A DNA stretch of 12,056 bases from Lachnospiraceae bacterium UBA1766 (GCA_002314715.1 DCGY01000096.1:1-12056); one strand, 5' to 3'; numbered from the stretch's first letter, positions 1 to 7,461 are shown. Made by a program: numbers and translations. The notes: a model not told the origin generated them from the sequence alone.

Positions 1-25
1 AGTCTAACTTTTTGGGGTCACCTCA
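1..25. mobile_element. Possible terminal inverted repeat of an IS3-family (IS150-group) insertion sequence
   Basis: Read on the minus strand from position 25 to position 1, the sequence starts with TGA and continues into TGACCCCAAAAAGTTAGAC (complement of 2-20). From memory this matches the terminal repeats of IS150-group elements in Firmicutes, which begin with 5'-TG and carry a CCCCAAAAAGTTAGAC-like core. The outer end would then lie at about position 25 and the element would extend left, out of the window. No transposase is visible, so this could also be a solo remnant. The transporter promoter at 53-81 lies wholly outside the element. Confidence 0.45.
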
Positions 26-34
26 TTATGAATA

Positions 35-54
35 TTGTACTTATTTTTGTACTT
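35..54 (+). repeat. Two direct repeats of TTGTACTT with 12-bp period next to the -35 box
   Basis: TTGTACTT occurs at 35-42 and again at 47-54. The second copy overlaps the first two bases of the proposed -35 box at 53-58. A period of 12 bases just upstream of a promoter could be an activator or repressor site, or simply AT-rich chance. The repeat is seen directly; any function is inference. Confidence 0.35.
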
Positions 55-81
55 GACTTTTGGAACGTTTGCAATGATAAT
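53..81 (+). promoter_or_regulatory. Sigma-A-type promoter of the ABC transporter operon
   Basis: TTGACT (53-58) and GATAAT (76-81) are separated by exactly 17 bases, and each matches the vegetative consensus at five of six positions. Transcription should begin at about 87-89, giving a 5' leader of about 50 bases before the binding-protein start at 137. Confidence 0.65.
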
Positions 82-85
82 GTGC

Positions 86-105
86 TTGAAAGGAAAACCT
101 TTCAA
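86..105 (+). promoter_or_regulatory. Perfect inverted repeat at the predicted transcription start
   Basis: TTGAAAGG (86-93), AAAA (94-97) and CCTTTCAA (98-105) form a perfect 8-bp inverted repeat with a four-base spacer. It sits 5 bases downstream of the -10 box, so it covers the predicted start site. No U tract follows, so it is not an intrinsic terminator. It could be an operator where a bound repressor blocks initiation, or a hairpin at the 5' end of the mRNA. The symmetry is seen; the role is inferred. Confidence 0.45.
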
Positions 106-120
106 AATCTTTCTCAAAGA

Positions 121-130
121 AAAGGAGAAT
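121..130 (+). promoter_or_regulatory. Ribosome binding site that fixes the start of the binding protein
   Basis: AAAGGAGAAT places GGAG (124-127) nine bases before the ATG at 137. This supports 137 over the in-frame ATG at 35, which lies upstream of the promoter and would add 34 residues ahead of a normal lipoprotein signal peptide. Confidence 0.8.
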
Positions 131-136
131 AATATT

Positions 137-1654
137 ATGAGAAAATGCGCAAGCAGATTACTCGTAATGTTGTTAGTTTCCTCACTAGCTATTGCACTGT
201 GCGGATGCGCAGGCGGTAAGGTAGGTTCAGCTGACGCTGATTCTTTGATTACCATTGGTATACCTCAAGATCTTGATGACAGTCTTGACCCCCACATTGC
301 AGAAGGGGCAGGAACCAGAGAGGTATTATTTAATGTGTTTGAAGGCTTAGTAAAACCGAATAGCAATGGTGATTTAATTCCTGCCGTAGCAAGTGATTAC
401 AACATTAACGAGAACGGAACAGTGTATACTTTTACCTTAAGAGAAGGTGTGAAGTTCCACAACGGAGAAACCGTTACGGTACAGGATATCAAAGCATCCC
501 TTGATAAATGTGCCGGTACAGAGAGCGGTCAGCCTCTGGTAGCGGCTTTTTCTAATGTTAAGGCAATTACCGCAGTAGATGAAAAAACAGTAACTGTAGA
601 GTTAAATACCGCAGATACAGATTTCTTACCGAATCTAACGGCGGCAATTCTTCCTGCAAATCATTTGGATGCTTCTACACAGCCTATCGGAACCGGCCCA
701 TACAAGTATGTATCCCGTTCCCCTCAGGAAAACATTGTGTTAGAGCGCTTTGATGATTATTGGGGAGAAAAAGCGAATATCAAAAACGTTGTATTAAAGA
801 TTGTTGCAGACGCAGACACTATCGTAATGAATTTGGAAGGTGGTTCTGTAGACTTGATGGCCAGACTGAATACCGATCAGGCAAATCAGCTTTCCAAAGA
901 TAAGTTTGATATTTACGAAGGCACCATGAACTTGGTACAGGCACTTTACTTAAACAATTCCGTAGAACCTTTCAATAATGTAAAGGTTCGTCAGGCACTC
1001 TGCTACGCATTAAATGTACAGGATGTTATGGATTTTGTTTCCGATGGTAAAGGTACCGAAGTTGGTTCCAGCATGTTCCCTGCGTTTGGCAAGTATTTCA
1101 TGAAGGAACTAAACGATACTTATAATACAGATATTGAGAAGGCAAAAACCCTCTTAAAGGAAGCCGGTTATGCAGATGGTTTTACCTTCAGTATTACCGT
1201 GGCAAGCAATTACAAGCAGCATGTGGATACTGCGCAGGTTTTGAAAGAGCAGTTTAAGGCAATTGGTGTTACCGCAAACATTAATTTGGTTGAGTGGGAT
1301 ACCTGGTTGAGTGATGTATATATGGGCAGAAACTTTGAGTCTACCGTAGTAGGTGTAGATGCTTCTACCTTCAGTGCAAGATCCATGCTTGGAAGATTCG
1401 TTTCCGATTCCGGAAAGAACTTTATGAATTTCAACAGTGCTGCGTATGATAAGGCATATTCTGAGGCAGTAGCTAGTACCGATGAAACAGTTCAGACCGC
1501 AAAGTACAAGGAATGTGAGAGAATTCTTTCCGAGGAAGCTGCAAACGTATATATTCAGGACTTGCCCAATTTAGTAGCAGTTAACAACAAATTTGGCGGA
1601 TATGAATTTTATCCTTTGTATGTAATGGATTTCGCTAAATTGTATAAGAAATAA
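137..1654 (+). CDS. ABC transporter substrate-binding lipoprotein, family 5 (peptide/nickel/opine type)
   Basis: Extracellular solute receptor of a peptide/nickel-type ABC importer, 505 residues, anchored to the outer face of the membrane and delivering ligand to the two permeases encoded next. The N-terminus is MRK, a hydrophobic stretch (residues 8-21) and the lipobox LCGC, with Cys24 as the likely lipidated residue. Family 5 features are clear: FNVFEGLV at 66-72, then a typical strand pattern YTFTLREGVKFHNGE and the later GTGPYKY segment. The length is usual for the family. Start chosen at 137 from the strong ribosome site. The ligand cannot be read from sequence: oligopeptides, dipeptides, nickel complexes and opines all use this fold. 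First gene of a four-gene operon, 19 bases before the first permease. Confidence 0.93.
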   Translation: MRKCASRLLVMLLVSSLAIALCGCAGGKVGSADADSLITIGIPQDLDDSLDPHIAEGAGTREVLFNVFEGLVKPNSNGDLIPAVASDYNINENGTVYTFTLREGVKFHNGETVTVQDIKASLDKCAGTESGQPLVAAFSNVKAITAVDEKTVTVELNTADTDFLPNLTAAILPANHLDASTQPIGTGPYKYVSRSPQENIVLERFDDYWGEKANIKNVVLKIVADADTIVMNLEGGSVDLMARLNTDQANQLSKDKFDIYEGTMNLVQALYLNNSVEPFNNVKVRQALCYALNVQDVMDFVSDGKGTEVGSSMFPAFGKYFMKELNDTYNTDIEKAKTLLKEAGYADGFTFSITVASNYKQHVDTAQVLKEQFKAIGVTANINLVEWDTWLSDVYMGRNFESTVVGVDASTFSARSMLGRFVSDSGKNFMNFNSAAYDKAYSEAVASTDETVQTAKYKECERILSEEAANVYIQDLPNLVAVNNKFGGYEFYPLYVMDFAKLYKK

Positions 1655-1673
1655 ATTATATAGGAGAGACACT

Positions 1674-2612
1674 ATGAAGTACGTATGGAAGAAGATACTC
1701 AGTTGTATAATCACGTTATTCATTGTGTCTCTTCTTGTCTTTGTTGCATTTGCAATTATTCCCGGGGACCCGGCACTTTCGAAACTGGGAACCAATGCCA
1801 CAGAAGCTTCCTTGGCTGCAATGAGGCAACAGATGGGCTTGGACAAGCCGATTTGGGAGAGATATCTTAACTGGCTTTGGGGGGCAATCCGAGGAGATTT
1901 CGGAACAAGTTATAGCTACAGCATGTCGGTAGCTTCTATGATTTTGGACAAACTGCCCATTACATTAACATTAATGATTTTTTCTATGTGTATTATGATT
2001 CTTATCGGTGTACCGCTTGGCGTGTATGCTTCTTACAAAGAGGGTACTGCCATTGACCGAGTGATTCAAATCATCAACCAGATAAATATGGCTGTTCCGC
2101 CATTTTTTTCCGGTATTTTGATTACATTATTATTTGGAGTTACGCTAAAATTTTTTACACCCGGAGGCTTTGTAAGCATCAGTAAGAATCCCGTGGGCTT
2201 CTTTACTTATATGTTTTATCCGGCCCTGGCGGTGGCACTTCCCAAAAGTGCTATGATTTTGAATCTTTTGTACTCGTCCCTAAATGGAGAGAAAAAGAAG
2301 GATTATGTCCGAACAGCATATAGTCGGGGAAATACCAGCAATGCAGTGTTTTTTGGACATATGTTAAAAAATGCATCAATTCCCACCATTACCTTTTTGG
2401 GTATGGCGTTGGCAGATATGATTGCGGGAAGCATTATTATTGAGCAGGTTTTCGGTATTCCGGGCCTGGGACGGATTCTATTGACATCTATTCAAAACAG
2501 AGACTATCCGGTGGTAGTTGCTATTATTATGTTGATAGCGGTTATCGTAATCGGGGTGAATTTTCTGGTTGATGTACTATATAAATTGGTTGACCCACGT
2601 GTGGGAAATTAG
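1674..2612 (+). CDS. ABC transporter permease, DppB/OppB/NikB type
   Basis: Inner-membrane channel subunit of the importer, 312 residues, about six membrane segments. The N-terminal segment (residues 8-29) runs into the family motif GDPA (31-34), followed by the MGLDKPIWERYLNWL region and GDFGTS (74-79). The ATPase-coupling EAA loop is the stretch YVRTAYSRGN through HMLKNASIP (211-237). The conserved EQVFGIPGLGR (257-267) and the closing LVDPRV (305-310) are intact, so the gene is full length. Ribosome site AGGAGA at 1662-1667 is well spaced. It lies 19 bases after the binding protein and 11 bases before the second permease, within the same operon. It should pair with that second permease to form the translocation pore. 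Confidence 0.94.
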   Translation: MKYVWKKILSCIITLFIVSLLVFVAFAIIPGDPALSKLGTNATEASLAAMRQQMGLDKPIWERYLNWLWGAIRGDFGTSYSYSMSVASMILDKLPITLTLMIFSMCIMILIGVPLGVYASYKEGTAIDRVIQIINQINMAVPPFFSGILITLLFGVTLKFFTPGGFVSISKNPVGFFTYMFYPALAVALPKSAMILNLLYSSLNGEKKKDYVRTAYSRGNTSNAVFFGHMLKNASIPTITFLGMALADMIAGSIIIEQVFGIPGLGRILLTSIQNRDYPVVVAIIMLIAVIVIGVNFLVDVLYKLVDPRVGN

Positions 2613-2623
2613 GAAGAAAGCGT

Positions 2624-3415
2624 ATGAAGAAAAAGAAATATAATTTTAACTTCATATTGGGAATGATTTTATTGGCGCTTACCTTGATTCCGGCGTTTGT
2701 GGGCCTGTTTTGGACACCTTACAACCCGGAAACTATGGACAAAACTCTAAAGATGGCCGGCATCAGTCTGAAACATATTTATGGATGTGATAATTTCGGC
2801 CGTGATATTTTCAGCCGTATCATGTCCGGAAGTGCCATTACAGTAGCGATTGCTTTGGGAACAGTGGCCTTTGGTAGTATTATTGGTACCATTATCGGTG
2901 CCTTGACCGGATATTTTGGAGGTATCCTAGACGAGGCCCTAATGCGTATTAATGACGTGGCGTTGGCCTTTCCAAGCTTACTGCTTGCACTGGTAATGGT
3001 CTCCTTATTGGGAAGTGGTAAGTATCAGGTAATGTTGGCTCTTGGAATTGCATTTATTCCAAGTTATGCCAGAATTGTTCGAAGCGAATATATCCGAATC
3101 AAAAATCTGGATTATGTAAAAAGTGCCAAGCTGGCAGGGGCCGGAGAGTTTCGGATTATGTTTGTTCATATTTTGCCCAATGCGAAAACCGTTATTTTAA
3201 GTTCCCTGATGATTGGATTCAATAATGCGGTATTGGCAGAGGCCGGACTAAGTTTTCTGGGTATTGGGGTGCAACCGCCGGATGCCAGTTTGGGACGAAT
3301 GTTAAGTGAAGCACAGTCACATTTGTTTACCAATCCAGGCTATGCACTGTTTACCGGTTGTACCATAGTAGCGATAATTCTGGGTTTCTCTTTACTCAGT
3401 AAAGAGGTAAAATAG
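2624..3415 (+). CDS. ABC transporter permease, DppC/OppC/NikC type
   Basis: Second channel subunit of the importer, 263 residues. A short basic N-terminus (MKKKKY) precedes the first membrane segment (9-29). The family motif CDNFGRDIFSRI is at 55-66, the EAA loop at about 164-186 (DYVKSAKLAGAGEF then HILPNA) and the conserved AEAGLSFLGIGVQPP at 205-219. The protein stops at LLSKEVK. Relatives usually continue for another ten or more residues after this last membrane segment, often into a DPR-like tail, so this copy is slightly short. No other frame restores a tail. It begins 11 bases after the first permease, with the ribosome site AGGAAG at 2611-2616 overlapping the previous stop region. Confidence 0.92.
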   Translation: MKKKKYNFNFILGMILLALTLIPAFVGLFWTPYNPETMDKTLKMAGISLKHIYGCDNFGRDIFSRIMSGSAITVAIALGTVAFGSIIGTIIGALTGYFGGILDEALMRINDVALAFPSLLLALVMVSLLGSGKYQVMLALGIAFIPSYARIVRSEYIRIKNLDYVKSAKLAGAGEFRIMFVHILPNAKTVILSSLMIGFNNAVLAEAGLSFLGIGVQPPDASLGRMLSEAQSHLFTNPGYALFTGCTIVAIILGFSLLSKEVK

Positions 3416-3433
3416 TACTTAATGAAGGAAGAT

Positions 3434-3439
3434 GGAGGA
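3434..3439 (+). promoter_or_regulatory. Ribosome binding site that decides the ATPase start
   Basis: GGAGGA lies eight bases before the ATG at 3448 but only two bases before the in-frame TTG at 3442. The spacing favours ATG 3448, which shortens the protein from 514 to 512 residues. Confidence 0.75.
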
Positions 3440-3447
3440 AATTGGCA

Positions 3448-4986
3448 ATGAAGTTGTTGCATGTTGAAGATTTAAATATTGAATTTCATGACCATTTGAT
3501 TCCGGAAACCGTGGTGTTTGATTTTGACTTGGATATGGATGAGGGAGAAATTGTTGGTCTGGTGGGAGAATCCGGATCAGGCAAATCCATGTCTGCTTTG
3601 GCCATAGCAGGTTTACTCAGTCGACACGATATGCGCAAAAAGGGTTCCATTGTTTTTGAAGGAAAAGAGATTTTAAATTGCCCAAGAGGAGAACTTCGTT
3701 CTCTGCAGGGGGATGAAATCTGTATGGTGTTTCAGGAACCGCTTACCAGTTTGAATCCGGTCAAGAAAATCGGCTGGCAGGTAGAGGAAGCCTTAAAAAT
3801 ACATACCAGGCTTACGGCGGAAGAAAGAAAGAAAAGGGCGATAAAGGCTTTGGAAGAAGTGGAATTGGAGAACCCTGAGAGAGTATATGATTCTTATCCG
3901 CATGAGTTGTCCGGGGGCATGAGACAGCGTGTAATGATTGCTGCTGCCATGATTGGAAATCCAAAACTGTTGATTGCCGATGAGCCCACTACAGCATTGG
4001 ACGTTACTGTACAGAGTCAGATTGTGGAATTGTTAAAGAAGATTAATCGAGAGAAAAAAACAGCGATTTTATTTATTTCCCACGATTTAAGTTTGGTCAG
4101 TCAGCTGTGCCAAAGAGTTTTGGTTATGCAACACGGATATGTGGTAGAGAGCGGTACGGCTGAACAGATTTTTAAATCTCCGAAAGAAGAGTACACCAGA
4201 CGTCTGATTGCAGCCATCCCTACCTGCAAAGAATTGGACGAAGACATACCGGTGGGAGAGTGCATTGCCAAGGTGGAAAATGTCAACGTGTCTTTTACCA
4301 AACGAAATGGTAGGAGAACGGAACCGATCCATGTTCTGAAGAATGTAAGCTTCACAATCCATCAAAGCGAAATTGTTGGGTTGGTAGGGGAGTCCGGATG
4401 CGGAAAGTCGACACTGGCCAAGACATTGATTGGACTGCTTCATCCTGACAGCGGTACCGTATACCTGGAGGATAAAAATCCTCAAATGATTTTTCAGGAT
4501 CCCTATGGTTCTTTAAATCCTTCTAAAACAGTTCAATTTATTATGGAGGAACCGTTAAAGAATTTGACTAAGATGACCAAGAAAGAGCGAAATGCCCTTT
4601 CTCTTGAAATGATAGAGAAGGTGGGGCTAAATGAGGCGTATCTTTCCAGATTCCCCTCCGAACTATCCGGAGGACAGAGACAACGCGTTTGTATTGCTGC
4701 GTCCTTGATGTTACATCCCAAACTGATTATTGCAGATGAGCCGGTTTCTGCGCTAGATGTGACAATCCAGGCAGAAGTTTTGAAACTGATGACAGATTTG
4801 CACCGAGAGCTTGGACTGAGCTTTTTATTCATCAGTCATGATCTTAGGGTGGTGCATCAGATGTGCGATCGCATACTGGTTATGAAAGAAGGACAAATCG
4901 TAGAAGAGGGTAATCGGGAACAAATCTATCAGAATCCGAAACACCCTTATACCAAGGAACTGTTAATGAGTGCCGGACTGCTATAG
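3448..4986 (+). CDS. Fused two-domain ABC transporter ATPase (DppD-DppF type)
   Basis: Energy-coupling subunit of the importer, 512 residues, with both nucleotide-binding domains in one chain in place of separate DppD and DppF proteins. Domain 1: Walker A GESGSGKS (40-47), Q-loop Gln96, signature LSGGM (154-158), Walker B with Glu179, switch His212. Domain 2: Walker A GESGCGKS (314-321), Q-loop Gln350, signature LSGGQ (406-410), Walker B with Glu431, His464. Each domain ends in a peptide-transporter-type C-terminal motif, PKEEYTRRL and PKHPYTKELL. All catalytic residues are present in both halves, so both ATP sites should work. The gap from Walker A to Q-loop is about 20 residues shorter in domain 2 than in domain 1. 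Last gene of the operon; the terminator overlaps its stop codon. Confidence 0.95.
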   Translation: MKLLHVEDLNIEFHDHLIPETVVFDFDLDMDEGEIVGLVGESGSGKSMSALAIAGLLSRHDMRKKGSIVFEGKEILNCPRGELRSLQGDEICMVFQEPLTSLNPVKKIGWQVEEALKIHTRLTAEERKKRAIKALEEVELENPERVYDSYPHELSGGMRQRVMIAAAMIGNPKLLIADEPTTALDVTVQSQIVELLKKINREKKTAILFISHDLSLVSQLCQRVLVMQHGYVVESGTAEQIFKSPKEEYTRRLIAAIPTCKELDEDIPVGECIAKVENVNVSFTKRNGRRTEPIHVLKNVSFTIHQSEIVGLVGESGCGKSTLAKTLIGLLHPDSGTVYLEDKNPQMIFQDPYGSLNPSKTVQFIMEEPLKNLTKMTKKERNALSLEMIEKVGLNEAYLSRFPSELSGGQRQRVCIAASLMLHPKLIIADEPVSALDVTIQAEVLKLMTDLHRELGLSFLFISHDLRVVHQMCDRILVMKEGQIVEEGNREQIYQNPKHPYTKELLMSAGLL

Positions 4987-5000
4987 CAGTTCGGTTTTTT
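4973..5000 (+). terminator. Intrinsic terminator of the ABC transporter operon, overlapping the stop codon
   Basis: A 9-bp stem pairs CCGGACTGC (4973-4981) with GCAGTTCGG (4986-4994), including one G-U pair, across a TATA loop (4982-4985). Six T residues follow (4995-5000). The ATPase stop codon TAG (4984-4986) straddles the loop and the 3' arm, so the hairpin encodes the last residues of the protein. Confidence 0.85.
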
Positions 5001-5021
5001 GTTTGAAACAATACATTTTTC

Positions 5022-5050
5022 TTGACGATGATTTCCAAAGAGAATAACAT
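5022..5050 (+). promoter_or_regulatory. Probable promoter of the uracil permease gene
   Basis: TTGACG (5022-5027; five of six) and TAACAT (5045-5050; four of six) are spaced by 17 bases. The start site would be near 5057, leaving a leader of about 38 bases, too short for a PyrR-type attenuator. The position just after a strong terminator fits a separate transcript. Confidence 0.55.
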
Positions 5051-5094
5051 GGAAAAGGAAGGTTTTTTTAACAAATTTCTAGGAGGGTTTTTTC

Positions 5095-6417
5095 ATGAGT
5101 GAACAAAAGACAACACTTGGTGAAAATGGTATCTATGATGCCAAAACGCTGGGAGTTCCCAAGATGATTCTTCTTGGTATCCAGCACATGTTTGCAATGT
5201 TTGGTGCTACCATTCTGGTGCCGATGCTGACCGGCTTGGATGTTTCCACTACATTGCTGTTTGCAGGTCTCGGAACCTTATTGTTCCATTTCCTTACCAA
5301 AGGAAAGGTGCCTGCGTTTTTAGGTTCTTCCTTTGCTTTCTTGGGTGGTTATGCGGCAATTGCGCCTATGCTGGATGGAAATGTTTCCAACAAGGAAATG
5401 CTTCCTTATGCGTGCTTTGGTGTGGCTTGTGCCGGTATAATGTATTTAATCCTGGCGCTTTTGATCAAGATTTTTGGTACTGCCAAGGTTATGCGATTCT
5501 TCCCTCCTATTGTTACCGGACCGATTATTATTGCAATCGGTTTGAATTTGTCTCAGTCAGCCATTAACAACTGTTCCGCCAACTGGCTGATTGCCATTGT
5601 TGCCATTGCCCTGGTTGTGGTTTGCAATATTTGGGGCAAGGGTATGATTAAGATTGTTCCCATCATTATCGGTGTGGTTGGCTCTTACCTGTTGGCTGCG
5701 ATTATGGGAAATGTAGACTTTACCGCCGTAAAGGAAGCGGCATGGATCGGATTCCCCATTCATTGGGATGCAACCGTTTTTTCCGTTCTTGGAAAAGGAA
5801 ATGCCTCTATGCTGATTACCGCTGCGATTACCATTGTACCGATTGCACTTGCTACCATGGTAGAACATATCGGTGATATGTCTGCAATTTCCTCTACAGT
5901 GGGTAAGAATTATATTAAGGATCCCGGTCTTCACAGAACCCTTCTTGGCGATGGCTTGGCTACCATGCTGGCTGCATTGTTCGGTGCTCCCGCAAATACC
6001 ACTTACGGTGAGAATACCGGTGTTCTTTCATTGACCAAGGTATTTGATCCCCTGGTTATTCGCATTGCTGCCGGATTTGCAATTTTGTTTTCATTCTCCC
6101 CCAAGGTAGCCGCAATTATCGGCTGTATGCCTACCGCTACCGTAGGTGGTGTGTCTTTGGTGCTTTACGGTATGATTTCGGCAGTAGGTGTTCGTAATAT
6201 TGTAGAGTCTCAGGTGGATTTCTCCAAGACCAGAAATGTTCTGATTGCAGCGTTGATTTTGGTACTTTCCATCGGTATTACCTACAGTGCGGCAGGAGCC
6301 ATTGCATTCCAGATCGGTAAGCTGACCATCAGTCTTTCCGGACTTGCGGTCGGAGCTTTGGTAGGTATTATTCTGAATGCAGTCTTACCCGAAAAAGATT
6401 ACAAATTCGAAGAATAA
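5095..6417 (+). CDS. uraA: Uracil/xanthine permease, NCS2 family
   Basis: Membrane nucleobase:proton symporter of the NCS2 (nucleobase-ascorbate) family, 440 residues and about 14 membrane segments, as usual for the family. The N-terminal motif GIQHMFAMFGATILVP (28-43) and FLGSSFAF (76-83) match uracil permeases closely. The two acidic substrate-site residues known from E. coli UraA are present: Glu257 in MVEHIGD and Glu306 in NTTYGENTGV. The position matching UraA His245 is Asp261 here, which appears common in clostridial and Bacteroides relatives, so uracil versus other nucleobases is not fully settled. Ribosome site AGGAGGG (5081-5087) is seven bases upstream, and that spacer is almost all T. 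Flanked by its own promoter and terminator, so probably monocistronic. No other pyrimidine gene is in the window. Confidence 0.9.
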   Translation: MSEQKTTLGENGIYDAKTLGVPKMILLGIQHMFAMFGATILVPMLTGLDVSTTLLFAGLGTLLFHFLTKGKVPAFLGSSFAFLGGYAAIAPMLDGNVSNKEMLPYACFGVACAGIMYLILALLIKIFGTAKVMRFFPPIVTGPIIIAIGLNLSQSAINNCSANWLIAIVAIALVVVCNIWGKGMIKIVPIIIGVVGSYLLAAIMGNVDFTAVKEAAWIGFPIHWDATVFSVLGKGNASMLITAAITIVPIALATMVEHIGDMSAISSTVGKNYIKDPGLHRTLLGDGLATMLAALFGAPANTTYGENTGVLSLTKVFDPLVIRIAAGFAILFSFSPKVAAIIGCMPTATVGGVSLVLYGMISAVGVRNIVESQVDFSKTRNVLIAALILVLSIGITYSAAGAIAFQIGKLTISLSGLAVGALVGIILNAVLPEKDYKFEE

Positions 6418-6461
6418 TCGGAACCGTCAGCAATAAAACGCGTAATATAAATCAAGCGAAG

Positions 6462-6487
6462 GGCCGCCGTTTTTGGCGGCCTTTTTT
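6462..6487 (+). terminator. Intrinsic terminator after the uracil permease gene
   Basis: GGCCGCC (6462-6468) and GGCGGCC (6475-6481) form a perfect 7-bp GC stem around a six-base loop. Six T residues follow (6482-6487). The next gene's ribosome site starts at 6488. Confidence 0.88.
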
Positions 6488-6493
6488 AGGAGA
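6488..6493 (+). promoter_or_regulatory. Ribosome binding site of the dipeptidase, adjoining the upstream terminator
   Basis: AGGAGA begins at the base after the terminator U tract and is five bases before the ATG at 6499. There is no room for a promoter between terminator and ribosome site, and no convincing -35/-10 pair was found in 6418-6461. Confidence 0.7.
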
Positions 6494-6498
6494 ATGGG

Positions 6499-7461
6499 AT
6501 GCAACAAAAAATCGTGGATATGCATTGTGATACAATTTCCAAGCTGCTGGAAAAAAAGAGGATGGGACGAAGCGAAGAACTGTTCCAAAATACCGGACAC
6601 CTGGACCTGCAAAGAATGGGACAGCAGGGTTATGCTTTGCAGAATTTTGCCCTGTACGTGGATTTGGAGAAGTGTCAGGATCCCTGGGAGGAAGTGAATC
6701 AGTTATATCTTACGTATCGGGAGGAACTGGAGAAAAACGCAGAGCTTTTGGCGCCGGTGTATGCCTTCGAGGATATTGAAAAGAACAGGAAATGCGGGAA
6801 AATAAGCAGTTTTCTTACGGTAGAAGAGGGCCAGGTATGCAAGGGGGAAACGGAGAAATTAGATACCTTGTATGAATATGGGGTACGTATGATGACTTTG
6901 ACCTGGAATTATCCCAATTCTCTGGGACATCCTTCCAAGGAAGATCAAAGCCTTGGACTCACCCATAAGGGGTTTGATTTTGTGGAAAGGATGGAAGAGT
7001 TGGGAATGATTATTGATGTTTCCCATCTGTCCGATCGGGGATTTTATGATGTACTGTTGGCGACCAGAAAGCCTTTCGTGGCCAGTCATTCCAATGCCAG
7101 ATCTCTATGCGGACATTCCCGGAATCTGACGGATGATATGATTCGAAAGCTGGCAGAGCGGGGAGGATGTACCGGATTAAACTTTTATCAGGAGTTTCTG
7201 AAATCACCGAAAGCAGGGGACGGTTTTGGAGGTCTTGAAGATTTGGCAGCCCATGCAAAATACATTGCCAATATAGGCGGTGTGGAGGTTTTGGGACTGG
7301 GAAGTGATTTTGACGGTATTGATGACAACCCGGAAATCCCCGGAGTGGAATGCATGGAGCGGATTTGGGAATGTCTTCATAAGGCAGGATTTACCCAAAA
7401 ACAGTTGGATGGTATTTTTTGTGACAATGTGCTTCGCGTATACCACGATAATCTGAAGTGA
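6499..7461 (+). CDS. Membrane dipeptidase family (M19) zinc peptidase
   Basis: Hydrolyses dipeptides with a two-zinc site in a TIM-barrel fold, 320 residues, typical for bacterial members of this family. Metal ligands expected from renal dipeptidase are present: His9 and Asp11 in DMHCDT, the bridging Glu109 in LTVEEGQ, His176 in DVSHLSD and His197 in ASHSNARSLCGH, with Asp270 in GLGSDFDG at the end of the barrel. There is no signal peptide or membrane segment, so it should act in the cytosol despite the family name. It could process small peptides imported by the upstream ABC system, but an intervening permease gene and two terminators mean co-transcription is unlikely. No promoter of its own is obvious, so expression may depend on read-through from the permease gene. 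Confidence 0.92.
   Translation: MQQKIVDMHCDTISKLLEKKRMGRSEELFQNTGHLDLQRMGQQGYALQNFALYVDLEKCQDPWEEVNQLYLTYREELEKNAELLAPVYAFEDIEKNRKCGKISSFLTVEEGQVCKGETEKLDTLYEYGVRMMTLTWNYPNSLGHPSKEDQSLGLTHKGFDFVERMEELGMIIDVSHLSDRGFYDVLLATRKPFVASHSNARSLCGHSRNLTDDMIRKLAERGGCTGLNFYQEFLKSPKAGDGFGGLEDLAAHAKYIANIGGVEVLGLGSDFDGIDDNPEIPGVECMERIWECLHKAGFTQKQLDGIFCDNVLRVYHDNLK

Noticed and set aside
35..136. Upstream in-frame extension of the binding protein to ATG 35
   Set aside because: It starts before the promoter and would bury a normal lipoprotein signal peptide; ATG 137 has an excellent ribosome site.
3442..3447. TTG start two codons upstream of the ATPase ATG
   Set aside because: It is only two bases from the GGAGGA ribosome site; ATG 3448 has the right spacing.
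5051..5094. PyrR-type attenuator or riboswitch in the uracil permease leader
   Set aside because: The leader is about 38 bases with no stable hairpins; only a 5-bp TTTCC/GGAAA pairing with a long loop was found nearby.
137..7461. One peptide-uptake-and-degradation operon joining the importer and the dipeptidase
   Set aside because: Two intrinsic terminators and the uracil permease gene separate them, so only a loose functional link can be proposed.
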